64,000 nt of DNA from Massilia sp. Se16.2.3. GTDB taxonomy: Bacteria > Pseudomonadota > Gammaproteobacteria > Burkholderiales > Burkholderiaceae_D. The DNA is taken from NCBI RefSeq assembly GCF_014171595.1, contig NZ_CP050451.1, positions 868,001 through 932,000 on the forward strand, given 5' to 3'. The notes under the pieces were generated by a model. It saw only the letters and a list, made by a program, of their open reading frames with translations, was not told the DNA's origin and ran no database searches. Position 1 is the stretch's first letter. Each line of letters starts with the position of its first letter. The position numbers were made by a program, and so were the translations under genes. Positions 9,681 through 18,551 of the stretch are shown in pieces.

Positions 9681-9723
9681 ACGGCCTTATCATTCATGCA
9701 TGGATGATAAGGCCGTTTCATTT
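9681..9723 (+). terminator. rho-independent terminator after lipA
   Basis: A 13-bp perfect stem (ACGGCCTTATCAT at 9681-9693 with its complement at 9704-9716), with a 10-nt loop that is itself partly palindromic. A T-rich TTTCATTT follows. It is the natural end of the lipB-lipA transcript. Confidence 0.8.
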
Positions 9724-9787
9724 GGTGGCGGCGACGACGCGCTCACGTGCGGGAAGAAGTTGAGTGGTTTCCGGAAAGGACGAGAAC

Positions 9788-10015
9788 GTGAAGTTCAGTA
9801 TACGAAAACCGATCGAGCTGACCTTATTTGCGGCCATCGTCATATTATTGGCTTTTTCATCACTTATTTTTAAAGAGCCGACATTCGATGCATTGCAAGA
9901 GGAATGCAGGGCTACTTGCCTGAAGCAGGAAAAATTTGGAAGAATGGTCAAGCGGGACGAACCTTTCACTACCAAACCATCTGGACAACACTTTGACTGT
10001 GTTTGCGGAGCGTGA
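9788..10015 (+). CDS. small single-pass membrane protein, unknown function
   Basis: A 75-residue protein I do not recognise. It has a short basic start, one hydrophobic helix (LTLFAAIVILLAFSSLIF), then a soluble tail with four cysteines arranged as C-x3-C and a terminal C-x-C (DCVCGA), possibly forming disulfides or binding metal. The GTG at 9788 is chosen because AAAGGA sits 7 nt upstream; a second in-frame GTG at 9764 has no ribosome site. Base composition is clearly lower in GC than the neighbours, with codons such as TTA, ATA and AAA, which hints at horizontal origin. It stands alone between a terminator and the helicase gene. Confidence 0.6.
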   Translation: MKFSIRKPIELTLFAAIVILLAFSSLIFKEPTFDALQEECRATCLKQEKFGRMVKRDEPFTTKPSGQHFDCVCGA

Positions 10016-10284
10016 GCCGTACACGCGCTGCCGCAGCGTCTATTCCCACGGTGACCATGGCGCGCGCGTCTTGTATGGCTGCCAGCGCGTTTGTCGCTTG
10101 GGTTCACACTTCCATGTTGCGACAAGCAAGGCAGTAATGGGCCAGAGTCAAACGCACACCTGACCAACCCGGGCACGACAGGGAGGCCGTTTTGATTGCG
10201 ACGCCCCATCCACACCTTGCGGAACGAGAGCAATATCCCGTCCGCGCTATAGTGATAGCAAGCAGACATCACCTTCAATGACAC

Positions 10285-12276
10285 ATGAGTAATTCCCGCT
10301 ACGAAACTGACGAGAACGACACGGGCGACGACGACGCCTTCCTCGGACGCGAGCTCGGCCTGGCCGAGCGCGGCATCGAGCTGGTCAAGATGGAAGGGCG
10401 CGTGTTCCTGCGTTTTTCCGGAGAAGTGCGCTACGAAGGCTTGCGCGTACCTTATGCGCTGGTACCGGCGCGCGGCGTGCTGGCCAAGCCAAGTAAATGG
10501 CGCAAGATGGATTTGATTGCCCGGCGCGAATTGATCGAGGAACGCACCGGCGACAAGGCGCTGGCCGAGCTGCACATGGACGCCGAGGAATTCGTGCGCG
10601 ACATCGCCGAGCAGGCCGACGATGCCGGCTTCGATCCGCGCCTCTTCCTGGGTGTGCTGGACGAACTGGAAACCTCGGAGCCGGCCGACTACGTGTTCGA
10701 GCGTATCCGCCAGCGCGTCGAACACGCGATCGAGCGCGAGCAGGAAGAGCGCCACGCCGCCCGCACCAAGGAAAGCATCAACCTGGCCGAGTACCCGCAA
10801 TCCTTCGAAGTCGCCAGCCGCATGCAGCGCAAGTTCATCGCCCTGCTCGGCCCGACCAATTCCGGCAAGACCCACCGCGCGATGGAAGCGCTGGCGAAAG
10901 CGCAGAGCGGCGCCTACCTGGCGCCATTGCGCCTGCTGGCGCTGGAAAACTACGAACGTTTATTGGCGGCGCGTCCGCATGGCGAGGAACTCAAGGTCAG
11001 CCTGATTACCGGCGAAGAACGCCGCATCGCCGAGGGCAGCACCCACGTCGCCAGCACCGTCGAGATGCTCGACAGTAAAACGCCGATCGAAGTCGCCGTC
11101 ATCGACGAAATCCAGATGCTGGCCGACCGCGACCGCGGCGCCGCCTGGACCGCCGCCGTCTGCGGCGCGCCGGCGTCGACCGTCTACCTCGTTGGCGCAC
11201 CGGAAGCGCGGCGTGCCATCGAGGCCCTGGCCGAGCGCCTGGAAGTGCCGCTGGAGGTGCATGTGCTGAAACGCATGGCACCGCTGGCGATGGAACCGTC
11301 GCCCGTACGCAAACTGACCAATTTGCGCCGTGGCGATGCCGTCATCGCCTTTTCGCGGCGCGACGTCCTGATGTGGCGCGACATGATCACGGAAAAGGGG
11401 CTATCGGTCGCCACCGTCTACGGCAACCTGTCGCCGGAAGTGCGGCGTGCCCAGGCCGAGCGCTTCCGGGAAGGAAAGGCCGACATCGTGGTCGGCACCG
11501 ACGCGCTGGCCATGGGCCTGAACATGCCGATCGCGCGCATCGTCATGACGACGGCCGTGAAATACAACGGTGTCGAGGAAGAAGAGATTTCGGCGGCGCT
11601 GGCCAAGCAGATTGCCGGCCGCGCCGGCCGCTACGGCGTGCACGAGGAAGGTTTCGTTGCCGGTTACGACGACGACACCCATGAAGTGATGCGCGCCCTG
11701 ATGAAGGAAAAGATCCCGCCGGTGCCGTCCAGCGGCTTCGCGGTCGCGCCATCGCTCGAGCAGTTGCACCGGATTTCATCGGTCACCCACGAAACCTCGC
11801 TGGTGAAACTGTTAAAACGGTTCGTGCACAACATCGACGTGCCGGACGGCTTCTTCTATCCGCGCATCACGGAAGACCAGAACGAGCGCGCCGAATGGCT
11901 CGATACCCTGGACCTGTCGGTGGCCGAGAAATTCATGCTGTCGCTGGTACCGATATCAAGCCGGGTGCCGATGCTGCAAAGCGCCTGGGAGCACTGGGCC
12001 CTGTCGCTGGCGAAGAAAAAGGTCTGCAAGCTGACGCCCCATTCGCAGGAATTGTTCTGGATGAATTTGCAGGAGGTGGAAGACACCTGCCGCATGTATT
12101 CGGCCTACGCCTGGCTTGGCTACCGCCAGCCCGACTTTTTCCCGAGCATCGAAGAAGCGCAGAAACTGGCGCGCGAGGCGGCCGAGCGCGTCGATTCCCT
12201 GCTGCAGCAGCAAAACGCGGCCACGCGCAAGCGTCATGCCGGCAGTGGCGGGGGCAAGCCGAAGCGGCGCGCGTAG
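10285..12276 (+). CDS. SUV3-like ATP-dependent RNA helicase
   Basis: A 663-residue DExH-type helicase resembling SUV3/SUPV3L1, the helicase of the mitochondrial RNA degradosome. An N-terminal acidic and helical region precedes Walker A GPTNSGKT (189-196). The motif II variant VIDEIQM, the GEERR region and the motif VI-like QIAGRAGRYG are all typical of the SUV3 branch rather than RhlB or DEAD proteins. The C-terminal third matches the SUV3 C-terminal helical domain (WMNLQEVEDTCRMYSAYAWL), and the tail is basic. It probably unwinds structured RNA in the cytoplasm. A -10-like TATAGT lies at 10248-10253. The convergent neighbour encodes an RraB-like RNase E regulator, so the locus has an RNA-turnover theme. 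Confidence 0.9.
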   Translation: MSNSRYETDENDTGDDDAFLGRELGLAERGIELVKMEGRVFLRFSGEVRYEGLRVPYALVPARGVLAKPSKWRKMDLIARRELIEERTGDKALAELHMDAEEFVRDIAEQADDAGFDPRLFLGVLDELETSEPADYVFERIRQRVEHAIEREQEERHAARTKESINLAEYPQSFEVASRMQRKFIALLGPTNSGKTHRAMEALAKAQSGAYLAPLRLLALENYERLLAARPHGEELKVSLITGEERRIAEGSTHVASTVEMLDSKTPIEVAVIDEIQMLADRDRGAAWTAAVCGAPASTVYLVGAPEARRAIEALAERLEVPLEVHVLKRMAPLAMEPSPVRKLTNLRRGDAVIAFSRRDVLMWRDMITEKGLSVATVYGNLSPEVRRAQAERFREGKADIVVGTDALAMGLNMPIARIVMTTAVKYNGVEEEEISAALAKQIAGRAGRYGVHEEGFVAGYDDDTHEVMRALMKEKIPPVPSSGFAVAPSLEQLHRISSVTHETSLVKLLKRFVHNIDVPDGFFYPRITEDQNERAEWLDTLDLSVAEKFMLSLVPISSRVPMLQSAWEHWALSLAKKKVCKLTPHSQELFWMNLQEVEDTCRMYSAYAWLGYRQPDFFPSIEEAQKLAREAAERVDSLLQQQNAATRKRHAGSGGGKPKRRA

Positions 12277-12293
12277 GGTGGCCGGCTCCACCC
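12276..12293. repeat. short palindrome of the CGTAGGG type
   Basis: GGGTGG at 12276-12281 pairs with CCACCC at 12288-12293. The surrounding GCGTAGGGTGG is the same start as the larger element at 40253, and the TAG inside it serves as the helicase stop codon. Confidence 0.5.
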
Positions 12294-12376
12294 GACGCCA
12301 GGCATTCCCGCTGCTCCAGCGCCGCCCACGCGTTCACACCATGCAAGCACCGGGGCGGCTGGACACCAGGCTGCGG

Positions 12377-12715
12377 CTATTGCGCGAAGCAACCCCAGCC
12401 GTCGTTCTGCCCGCCGAGCTCGGTAGCATCGCGCGCCAGCAGGCGTTCGTAAGCGGTGACGTTGGCGTGGGTGGGAACGATGACCGGGTGCGCCTGCACC
12501 TGCCAGGGAAAGCCCGGCTTGTCGTAGCGCGAGAACGAGACCTTCTGGCCTTCGCGCAGCAGGTAGTTCGCAAAGCGTAGCGCATCTTTCTCTTCCGGGA
12601 AGATGACCGAAAAGTCGACCTCGCGCGCCTTTGCCAGGTCGTCGCCGTCGTGTCGCATGTTCCACAGGACGTTGCCGTTTTCGTCGTCGGGAAATTGCAG
12701 AAAGTCTCGTTCCAT
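12377..12715 (-). CDS. RraB-family ribonuclease E regulator
   Basis: A 112-residue acidic protein of the RraB family. In E. coli, RraB binds RNase E and inhibits or redirects its cleavage. The visible features are the helix-strand pattern EKDALRFANYLLREGQKVSF and the family-ending motif GGQNDGWGCF, the counterpart of YDGWGT in E. coli RraB. The ATG at 12715 is preferred over one 17 codons earlier because AGGGA lies just upstream and the longer form adds an unrelated leader. It converges with the SUV3-like helicase. Which RNase it acts on here is inference. Confidence 0.78.
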   Translation of the reverse strand: MERDFLQFPDDENGNVLWNMRHDGDDLAKAREVDFSVIFPEEKDALRFANYLLREGQKVSFSRYDKPGFPWQVQAHPVIVPTHANVTAYERLLARDATELGGQNDGWGCFAQ

Positions 12716-12818
12716 GGTGTCCCTGTGTGCTGCGCCGCGTTGCCCCTGGCGTGGGGCGTCTTGCACGCGCTGGCGGCGCCCGGTGTAGGATGCCTGATTC
12801 TACAGTTGGGAATACCAT

Positions 12819-13247
12819 ATGGACAATAAATATACGCCCGAAAGCCTGAACCGCTTCGGCCAGGGCACGCTGCCTGCCCACCTCGGCATCGAGATCACGG
12901 AAGTTGCCGAAGGCCGTGTCGGTGCGCGCCTGCCGATCCAGCCGCACCTGCTGGCGCCGAATGGCTACCTGCACGCCGGCAGCGTGGTGACGCTGGCCGA
13001 CACCGCCGCCGGCTATGCCTGCATCGCCCACCTGCCGGAAGGGGCGCACAGCTTTACCACGATCGAGCTGAAATCGAACCACCTGGGCACTGCGCGCGCC
13101 GGTGCGATCGCCTGCGTGGCCACGCCCGCCCACCTGGGCCGCACCACCCACGTGTGGGATGTGACGGTCACGGACGAAACGAATGGCAAGACGATCGCCC
13201 TGTTCCGCTGCACCCAGATGATCCTGTATCCGAAAAACGCCGCTTAA
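12819..13247 (+). CDS. PaaI-family (hotdog) thioesterase
   Basis: A 142-residue single hotdog-domain thioesterase of the PaaI group, which hydrolyses acyl- or aryl-CoA thioesters in the cytoplasm. The signature NGYLHAGSVVTLADTAAGYA (about 47-66) carries the conserved His-Gly and catalytic Asp of the family. The later ELKSNHLG and C-terminal ALFRCTQMI strands complete the fold. Substrate is not predictable. The gene stands alone and converges with the following lipoprotein gene. Confidence 0.88.
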   Translation: MDNKYTPESLNRFGQGTLPAHLGIEITEVAEGRVGARLPIQPHLLAPNGYLHAGSVVTLADTAAGYACIAHLPEGAHSFTTIELKSNHLGTARAGAIACVATPAHLGRTTHVWDVTVTDETNGKTIALFRCTQMILYPKNAA

Positions 13248-13280
13248 GCGTTTCGACGTAACGGTGCTGGCGGGGCGATC

Positions 13281-13922
13281 TTAAGGTTGCGGCGGCACGC
13301 AGGCCGCCGCCATGCCGGCGGCGGTGCCGCCCACGGCGGGTAAATCGGATGGCGCCTTGCCGTTGCCGACGAGGATGGCCGGCTGGCCTTTGTAAGTCAG
13401 GGTCAATTGCTCGCCCGCGTAATTGGCCGGGGTTTTCGGCACGAACACGGCGAAACGGTAGTTCAGGTCGGGATAGAAACCGCTCTGGAAAATCTGCTCG
13501 GGCGGGCCTTCCTGGATTTCGGCGGCAATCGCGTCGAGGAGGGGCGTGGCGTCGCCGCGCGTGTTCAGCTCGGCCTGGCCCTGGTAACGCAGTGTGTACG
13601 GGGGCAGGCCGCCGTATTCGCGGCCTTCATAGCTGACGCGGAAATTGTTGACGTTGTAGTGGAAGCCGCGCCGCGCGTGCTCGGTGACGTCGACGTTGCA
13701 CAGCACGAAAATGGCCCAGAAGCCGTGCGCATCCACCGGCGACAGGTGGCCGACACGGTACAGGGCCGCCGACAGCGGGATCGGATTGGTAAAGCGGATC
13801 TCGTGTGCATTGGCCACATGCTGGTATTGCAGGACAGCCAGCGGCTGCGGGCGCGGCCCGGCGCACGCTGCCAGGCCGAGCAGCGCGGCAACGACGGTTA
13901 TCCTGCGAATTGAGTGACCCAT
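13281..13922 (-). CDS. predicted lipoprotein, unknown function
   Basis: A 213-residue exported lipoprotein. The signal sequence ends in the lipobox LAAC at residue 20, so the mature protein starts at that cysteine and is probably held in the outer membrane or facing the periplasm. The body looks like an all-beta domain (HEIRFTNPIPLSAALYRVGHL, GFHYNVNNFRVSYEGREYGG) and I do not recognise a family. A Gly/Ala-rich tail ends it. It is not obviously in an operon: 200 bp separate it from the TlpA-like gene on the same strand. Confidence 0.72.
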   Translation of the reverse strand: MGHSIRRITVVAALLGLAACAGPRPQPLAVLQYQHVANAHEIRFTNPIPLSAALYRVGHLSPVDAHGFWAIFVLCNVDVTEHARRGFHYNVNNFRVSYEGREYGGLPPYTLRYQGQAELNTRGDATPLLDAIAAEIQEGPPEQIFQSGFYPDLNYRFAVFVPKTPANYAGEQLTLTYKGQPAILVGNGKAPSDLPAVGGTAAGMAAACVPPQP

Positions 13923-14122
13923 CCTATCTCCTTGGCGAGCATGAACGCAGGCTCGCGCTCAGCGAACGCATCAAGCTTGGCCGATTCCGGCGCCGCAGGC
14001 TTGCGTTAAGTCAGGCGTGCTGTGGCGCTCGCGCCTATACAGCCGGGCCTGCGAGCCAGTTTAATGACAGATCGGCATCACGGCAAGGCGGACACGACAG
14101 TAGAGGGCAGCCGCACGCTGTT

Positions 14123-14641
14123 TCAGCCGGCAGCCAGCGCCTGGCGCAGCAGCGCATGGACTTCGGCGAAATCCGGTTCGCCGACATAGCGTTTGAGGAT
14201 GCTACCGTCCTTGCCGATCACGAAGGTGGTCGGTGTCAGGGTGACGTCGCCGAAGGCTTTTGCCAGGTCGCCGCCAGCGTCCAACGCGACAATGAAGGGC
14301 AGCTTGCGCGTTTCCGTGAAATTGAGGACGTAGTTGGGCGGATCGTACTGCATCGCCACGGCGACGAATTCCAGGCCCTGCCCCTTGAACTTGTTATACG
14401 TGTCGACCATCGCCGGCATCTCGCGCACGCAGGTCGTGCACGAGGTTGCCCAGAAATTGACCATCACCACCTTGCCGCGCAAGGCCGGCGTGCTGATCTT
14501 GTCGCCGGCAATCGAGATGAAGGTGACGTCCGGCGCCTTGGGTGTGGAGAAGAACGCGGCATAACCGCCGCCCGCCAGCGCGAGCACGAGCGCGCCGATG
14601 GCGGCGGGCCGGATCCATGAGCGGGTGGTGCGAGCGGTCAT
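14123..14641 (-). CDS. TlpA-like membrane-anchored thiol-disulfide oxidoreductase
   Basis: A 172-residue protein with an uncleaved N-terminal helix (residues 11-30) and a periplasmic thioredoxin fold of the TlpA/ResA type. The active site is WATSCTTC, the family's W-x-x-x-C-x-x-C. The cis-Pro region is LTPTTFVIGKDG, which ends the fold normally. It probably reduces specific periplasmic disulfides, for example in cytochrome maturation or metal-site assembly, although no ccm genes are near. It is 15 bp downstream of dolP on the same strand and is likely co-transcribed with it. Confidence 0.9.
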   Translation of the reverse strand: MTARTTRSWIRPAAIGALVLALAGGGYAAFFSTPKAPDVTFISIAGDKISTPALRGKVVMVNFWATSCTTCVREMPAMVDTYNKFKGQGLEFVAVAMQYDPPNYVLNFTETRKLPFIVALDAGGDLAKAFGDVTLTPTTFVIGKDGSILKRYVGEPDFAEVHALLRQALAAG

Positions 14642-14656
14642 GAGGTCAGCGCAGGA

Positions 14657-15292
14657 TTACAGGGCGACCGAGGAGGTCTTCGGATACTGGGCCCGCAGTT
14701 CCTCTTCGGTGAGGTACTCGAAGATCTTGACCACGCGCTGGACGCCGGAGACGCTCTTGGCGATGTTCGCGCCGAGGTCGCCTTCGCGCTGGGTCACGCG
14801 GCCCATCAGGTAGACGGTGCCGCGCTCGGTGACGACCTTGAACGAGGTGGCCGAGATGGTCTTCATTTCGACCAGGCTGGCCTTGACGTTGCCGGTGATG
14901 ATGGCGTCCGAGGAGCGCGAGGTATAGCTCGACGGGCCGGAAATGGCCAGCTCGTTGATGACGTTCACCACGTTCTCGATCTTGCGCACTTCCTGCTCGA
15001 CGGCGGCTTTCATCGCCTCGTCGCGCACTTCACCGGTGAGCAAGACTTTGCGGTTATAGCTGGCGATGTTGACGTGGCCGGCCGAACCGACCAGTTTCGG
15101 CACCTGCATCTCGGCCTTGACGGTGATCGCCTTGTCCTCGGTCTGCGCGCCCAGCGTGCGGCGGTCCATGGTGGCGGCCGCACCCATGGCGGCGCCACCG
15201 ATGACCAGCGGCACGCAGCCCTGGAGCGAGCCCAGCAGGGCTGCGCACAGGACGGCTTTCGCCAAAGGGCTGTTCAGGCCGCGTTCATTCAT
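14657..15292 (-). CDS. dolP: BON-domain outer-membrane lipoprotein DolP
   Basis: A 211-residue lipoprotein with lipobox LQGC at residues 23-26 and two BON domains (about 60-120 and 135-200; [15 protein letters not shown] and [15 protein letters not shown] are the BON core strands). DolP (formerly YraP) supports outer-membrane integrity and binds anionic phospholipid at division sites. The identification is strengthened by gene order, since it overlaps diaA by 8 bp and is followed upstream by yraN and lpoA, the same order as in E. coli. Confidence 0.92.
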   Translation of the reverse strand: MNERGLNSPLAKAVLCAALLGSLQGCVPLVIGGAAMGAAATMDRRTLGAQTEDKAITVKAEMQVPKLVGSAGHVNIASYNRKVLLTGEVRDEAMKAAVEQEVRKIENVVNVINELAISGPSSYTSRSSDAIITGNVKASLVEMKTISATSFKVVTERGTVYLMGRVTQREGDLGANIAKSVSGVQRVVKIFEYLTEEELRAQYPKTSSVAL

Positions 15293-15881
15293 TCTCGTCT
15301 CCTCCGAATAGCGCGACGTCGATGCCGTCGCAAATAGCGTGAATTGCCACCAGATGCACTTCCTGGATGCGCGCGGTACGGCTATGCGCCACGTTGATGT
15401 GCACGTCGGCGTCGGTCAGCAATTTCGCCAGCGCGCCCCCGTCCTTGCCGGTAAAGGCGACGATGCGCATTTCGCGCTCGAGCGCGGCTTCGACGGCGGC
15501 GAGCACGTTGCCCGAATTGCCCGAGGTCGAGATCGCCAGCAGGATGTCGCCGGCCTGGCCGAAGGCCTGCACCTGCTTCGAGAAGATTTCCTTGTAACTG
15601 TAGTCGTTGGCGACCGCGGTCAGGATCGAGGTATCGGTGGTCAGGGCGATGGCGGGCAGCGGAAAGCGCTCGCGCTCGAACCGGCCGACCAATTCGGCCG
15701 CGAAGTGCTGGCAGTCGGCGGCGGAACCGCCATTCCCGCATGCCAGGATCTTGTTGCCGTTGGACAGGGCGCCGAACATGAGTTCGATCGCCTGCGAAAT
15801 AGGGAGCGTCAGGCTTGCTGCCGACTTCAGTTTGAGGTCGGCGCTCTCCTGGAAGTGAGCGAGGATGCGTTGAGTGTTCAT
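15285..15881 (-). CDS. diaA: SIS-domain protein DiaA (GmhA-like)
   Basis: A 198-residue single-SIS-domain protein. The sugar-phosphate-binding motif [20 protein letters not shown] and the second motif SGNSGNV are both clear. By sequence alone it could be phosphoheptose isomerase (GmhA) or the DnaA-binding initiator protein DiaA, which are close paralogues. The neighbours (dolP downstream, yraN and lpoA upstream) match the diaA locus of E. coli, so DiaA is the better call. Its expected role is to promote DnaA assembly at oriC. Confidence 0.85.
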   Translation of the reverse strand: MNTQRILAHFQESADLKLKSAASLTLPISQAIELMFGALSNGNKILACGNGGSAADCQHFAAELVGRFERERFPLPAIALTTDTSILTAVANDYSYKEIFSKQVQAFGQAGDILLAISTSGNSGNVLAAVEAALEREMRIVAFTGKDGGALAKLLTDADVHINVAHSRTARIQEVHLVAIHAICDGIDVALFGGDENE

Positions 15882-15993
15882 AGCCGAAGATTATAGTGCA
15901 GTGGCAAGCCGGGACGGCAAAGCGTTTTAAGAATTGCTTACATTTCAACGGTGTACTGGTGTTTCGTACGGGGCCGCGTACGGTTCGTCGCGC

Positions 15994-16353
15994 TCACGCT
16001 TCGATCACGTTCTGCAGCCACTCCAGCTGGTCGCCATCGATGGCAACGACGTCGAAACGGCAGGGCGGCGTCACAGGCAGGCGTTGCAGATATACCTGGG
16101 CGGCGCGCACCAGGCGCCGGATCTTGGCCGGGGTGATGCTGGCGGCCGCGCCACCATGGCGGCGGTCGGCGCGCTGGCGCACCTCGACAAAGACCGGGGT
16201 GGCGCCGTCGCGCATGACGAGGTCGATTTCCCCGCCCTTGCAGCTGAAATTGACTTCCACCGGGCGCAGGCCGGCGCGCTCGAGGTGGCGCAGCGCCGCC
16301 TGTTCCCACTCGCGGCCCTGGGCCTGCTTCGGCGAGAGGCGCGGCGGCCACAT
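15994..16353 (-). CDS. yraN: YraN/UPF0102 family nuclease-fold protein
   Basis: A 119-residue protein of the UPF0102 (YraN) family, which has a restriction-endonuclease-like fold and no settled function. The catalytic-style motif GGEIDLVMRDG...VFVEVRQR (E-D-ExK pattern, with R replacing the usual K) is present at about 45-65, preceded by GREWEQAALRHLERAGL. The start at 16353 lies 1 bp after the lpoA stop, an arrangement typical of translational coupling. A longer upstream in-frame start would run into lpoA and has no family support. Confidence 0.9.
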   Translation of the reverse strand: MWPPRLSPKQAQGREWEQAALRHLERAGLRPVEVNFSCKGGEIDLVMRDGATPVFVEVRQRADRRHGGAAASITPAKIRRLVRAAQVYLQRLPVTPPCRFDVVAIDGDQLEWLQNVIEA

Positions 16354-16354
16354 G

Positions 16355-17603
16355 TCATCTCCCGGCCGCCACCGGCTCGTAGCCGATACCGTCGCGGTAC
16401 ACGGCCGTGGCCTCGTCGCGCCGCAGCGACCAGGCGCCATTGTTCATGCGCACGCTCAGGCGCCCGGTCACGCCGTCGAGCTCGAAATTGCTGCCGGGGC
16501 GCTGCACCAGTTCGCGCGCAAGCCGGAAAGCGTCGATGCCGAGCGCGTACAGGCGCTGCATGTCGAGCGACTCGAGGTCGACCGGGCGTGGATACACCAT
16601 CACGCTCGGGTGGTCCGGCTGGATGGTCCAGGGCAGGTCGAGCAGGCGCACGCCGTCCAGTTCGGGTACCGCCAGCCCCGGTTCGCGGCCCGGGTTGGCG
16701 GCCGAGACGCCATAGGTCGGCAGGGAAGTGCCCAGCGCGCTGCGTACCTGGCGCAGCCCGCCGGCATCGAGCGCGGCGAACACGAGTTCGGGACGCTCGC
16801 TTTCCAGGCGCGCACGCAGCGCGGCCAGCGCATTGCCGTCGACATAGCCCTCGTTCACGGGCAACTCCACGCTCAGATTGGTGCGGCCGAGCCGGTTCCA
16901 GCGCGCCGCGAAGGCGCCGGCCACGCGCTGCTGCCACGCCGCGCTGCCGCCCAGCACCGGGGCGCGGCCACCGGGGTGTTCCGCCGCGGCCCAGTCGGCC
17001 ACCTGGCGCGCTTCGTCTTCCAGCGACAGGCCGACCACCAGCATCTGCGCCGGCAAGGGCCGGTCGAGCTGGGGTGGGTCAGCGCCAGCGTCGGCTTGGT
17101 CACATACTGGCTACCGGCCACCGCGGCGACATTCGGGCGGGCCAGCGGGCCGACGACGATGTCGTTGTCGGCCACCGCGCGCGCATAGGCGGCCAGCGTG
17201 GACTCGGGCGAATCGCCGCTGGCGACGATGTTGACTTCGATGCCGGCGCGGTCGCGCTCATGGCCGGCAAAAACCGGCGCGCACCGCATCGGCGGCGCGG
17301 CCCAGCGCGGGAGACTGCAAGGGCAACAGCAGCGCAACGCGCGCGCCGTTGCCGCTGCGGGCGCTCGCCTGCGGACCATTCCCTTCGTCGGGGTAGAGTT
17401 CCACGGGAGACGTCACCGTTTCCGAGCGCTCCGGCTCGGCGGGCGGCGGTGGACGTACCGCACTTGTGTTTGGCACAGCGGGCGCGCACAATCCGCCCGG
17501 TACGCCGCAACCCCGATCGGGGGGCAAAGGTGTATTGCCGCAGCCGGCAATCAGGCCGAACACGGCGGTGGCCAACAGGCCGTTTAGTATTTTTATACGC
17601 ATC
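16355..17603 (-). CDS. lpoA: penicillin-binding-protein activator LpoA (frame broken twice)
   Basis: An outer-membrane lipoprotein activator of peptidoglycan synthase (LpoA/YraM family, periplasmic-binding-protein-like C-terminal domain). The signal peptide ends in lipobox LIAGC. The N-terminal part is short and Pro-rich, as in Burkholderiales forms that lack the TPR domain of E. coli LpoA. The body includes RVALLLPLQSPALGRAADAV, then DNDIVVGPLARPNVAAVA, then the long C-terminal segment. Reading is interrupted by an apparent extra base in the A run at 17269-17273 and a missing base in the G run near 17083. The protein is continuous on both sides, so I treat both as sequencing indels. GAGG precedes the ATG. 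Confidence 0.85.
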
Positions 17604-17614
17604 GCATCCTCAAC

Positions 17615-18532
17615 ATGACCGAGAATCAGTCTTCCCATCAGCCCATCGATATCGCCAAGCTCCCTGTGATGGCCGAGGCAGCCCAGCAGTCTTATCCTAC
17701 AGCAACACTGTACGTCGTGGCGACGCCGATTGGCAATGCTACCGACATCACGCTGCGTGCGCTGCACCTGCTGGCCCTGGCCGACGTGGTTGCTTGCGAG
17801 GATACGCGTAAAACCGGCGCCCTGCTCACCCGTTACGGCTTGAACAAGCAGATGGTGGCGGCGCACCAGCACAACGAGCGCGAGGTGGCCGACAAGCTGG
17901 TCGCGCGCCTGCGCGCCGGCGAACGGGTGGCGCTGGTGTCCGATGCCGGCACCCCGGCCGTGTCCGATCCGGGCGCGCGCATCGTCGACGCCGTGCGCGC
18001 GGCCGGCCTGCGCGTGATCCCGCTGCCGGGCGCCTCGGCCTCGGTGGCGGCGTTGTCCGCGTCCGGCCTGGTCAACGACCGTTTCAACTTCGTCGGCTTC
18101 CTGCCGGCGAAGTCGAAGCAGCGCGAAGCGGCCCTGCTGGAACTGGTACGGGAACCCGCCACCCTGGTGATCTATGAAGCGCCGCACCGCATCGTCGACT
18201 GCGTCGAGGGGCTGTCGAGCGTGTTCGAGCCGACCCGCCAGGTCGTCTTTGCGCGCGAGCTGACCAAGATGTTCGAGGAAGTGCATCGCTGCCAGTTGCA
18301 GGAGGCGCTGGCCTGGGTCAGGTCCGACCAGCACCGCGAACGCGGTGAATTCGTCGTGCTGGTCGAGGGCGCGACGCTCGAGACCGACGCCCAGGATATC
18401 GAGGCCGAACGGATCCTGCAGATCCTGCTGACCGAATGCAGCGTCAAGCAGGCGGCCAACCTGGCGGCGCAGATCACGGGGCGCAAGAAGAACGCTTTAT
18501 ATGAGCGTGCCTTGCAGATCAAGGGCGAATGA
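17615..18532 (+). CDS. rsmI: 16S rRNA 2'-O-methyltransferase RsmI
   Basis: A 305-residue SAM-dependent methyltransferase of the tetrapyrrole-methylase fold that modifies C1402 of 16S rRNA. Diagnostic motifs are LYVVATPIGNATDITLRAL, ACEDTRKTGALL, VSDAGTPAVSDPG and VFARELTKMFEE. It is divergent from lpoA, with only 11 bp between the two start codons, so expression signals of each must lie inside the other gene. An internal ATG at 17669 is a possible alternative start, because the N-terminal 20 residues are not conserved and the first ATG has no clear ribosome site. Confidence 0.94.
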   Translation: MTENQSSHQPIDIAKLPVMAEAAQQSYPTATLYVVATPIGNATDITLRALHLLALADVVACEDTRKTGALLTRYGLNKQMVAAHQHNEREVADKLVARLRAGERVALVSDAGTPAVSDPGARIVDAVRAAGLRVIPLPGASASVAALSASGLVNDRFNFVGFLPAKSKQREAALLELVREPATLVIYEAPHRIVDCVEGLSSVFEPTRQVVFARELTKMFEEVHRCQLQEALAWVRSDQHRERGEFVVLVEGATLETDAQDIEAERILQILLTECSVKQAANLAAQITGRKKNALYERALQIKGE

Positions 18533-18551
18533 TCGAACGACGTAGGGCGGC

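Noticed and set aside
15285-15881. Phosphoheptose isomerase GmhA
   Set aside because: Sequence alone allows it, but the yraN and dolP neighbours and absence of heptose genes favour DiaA.
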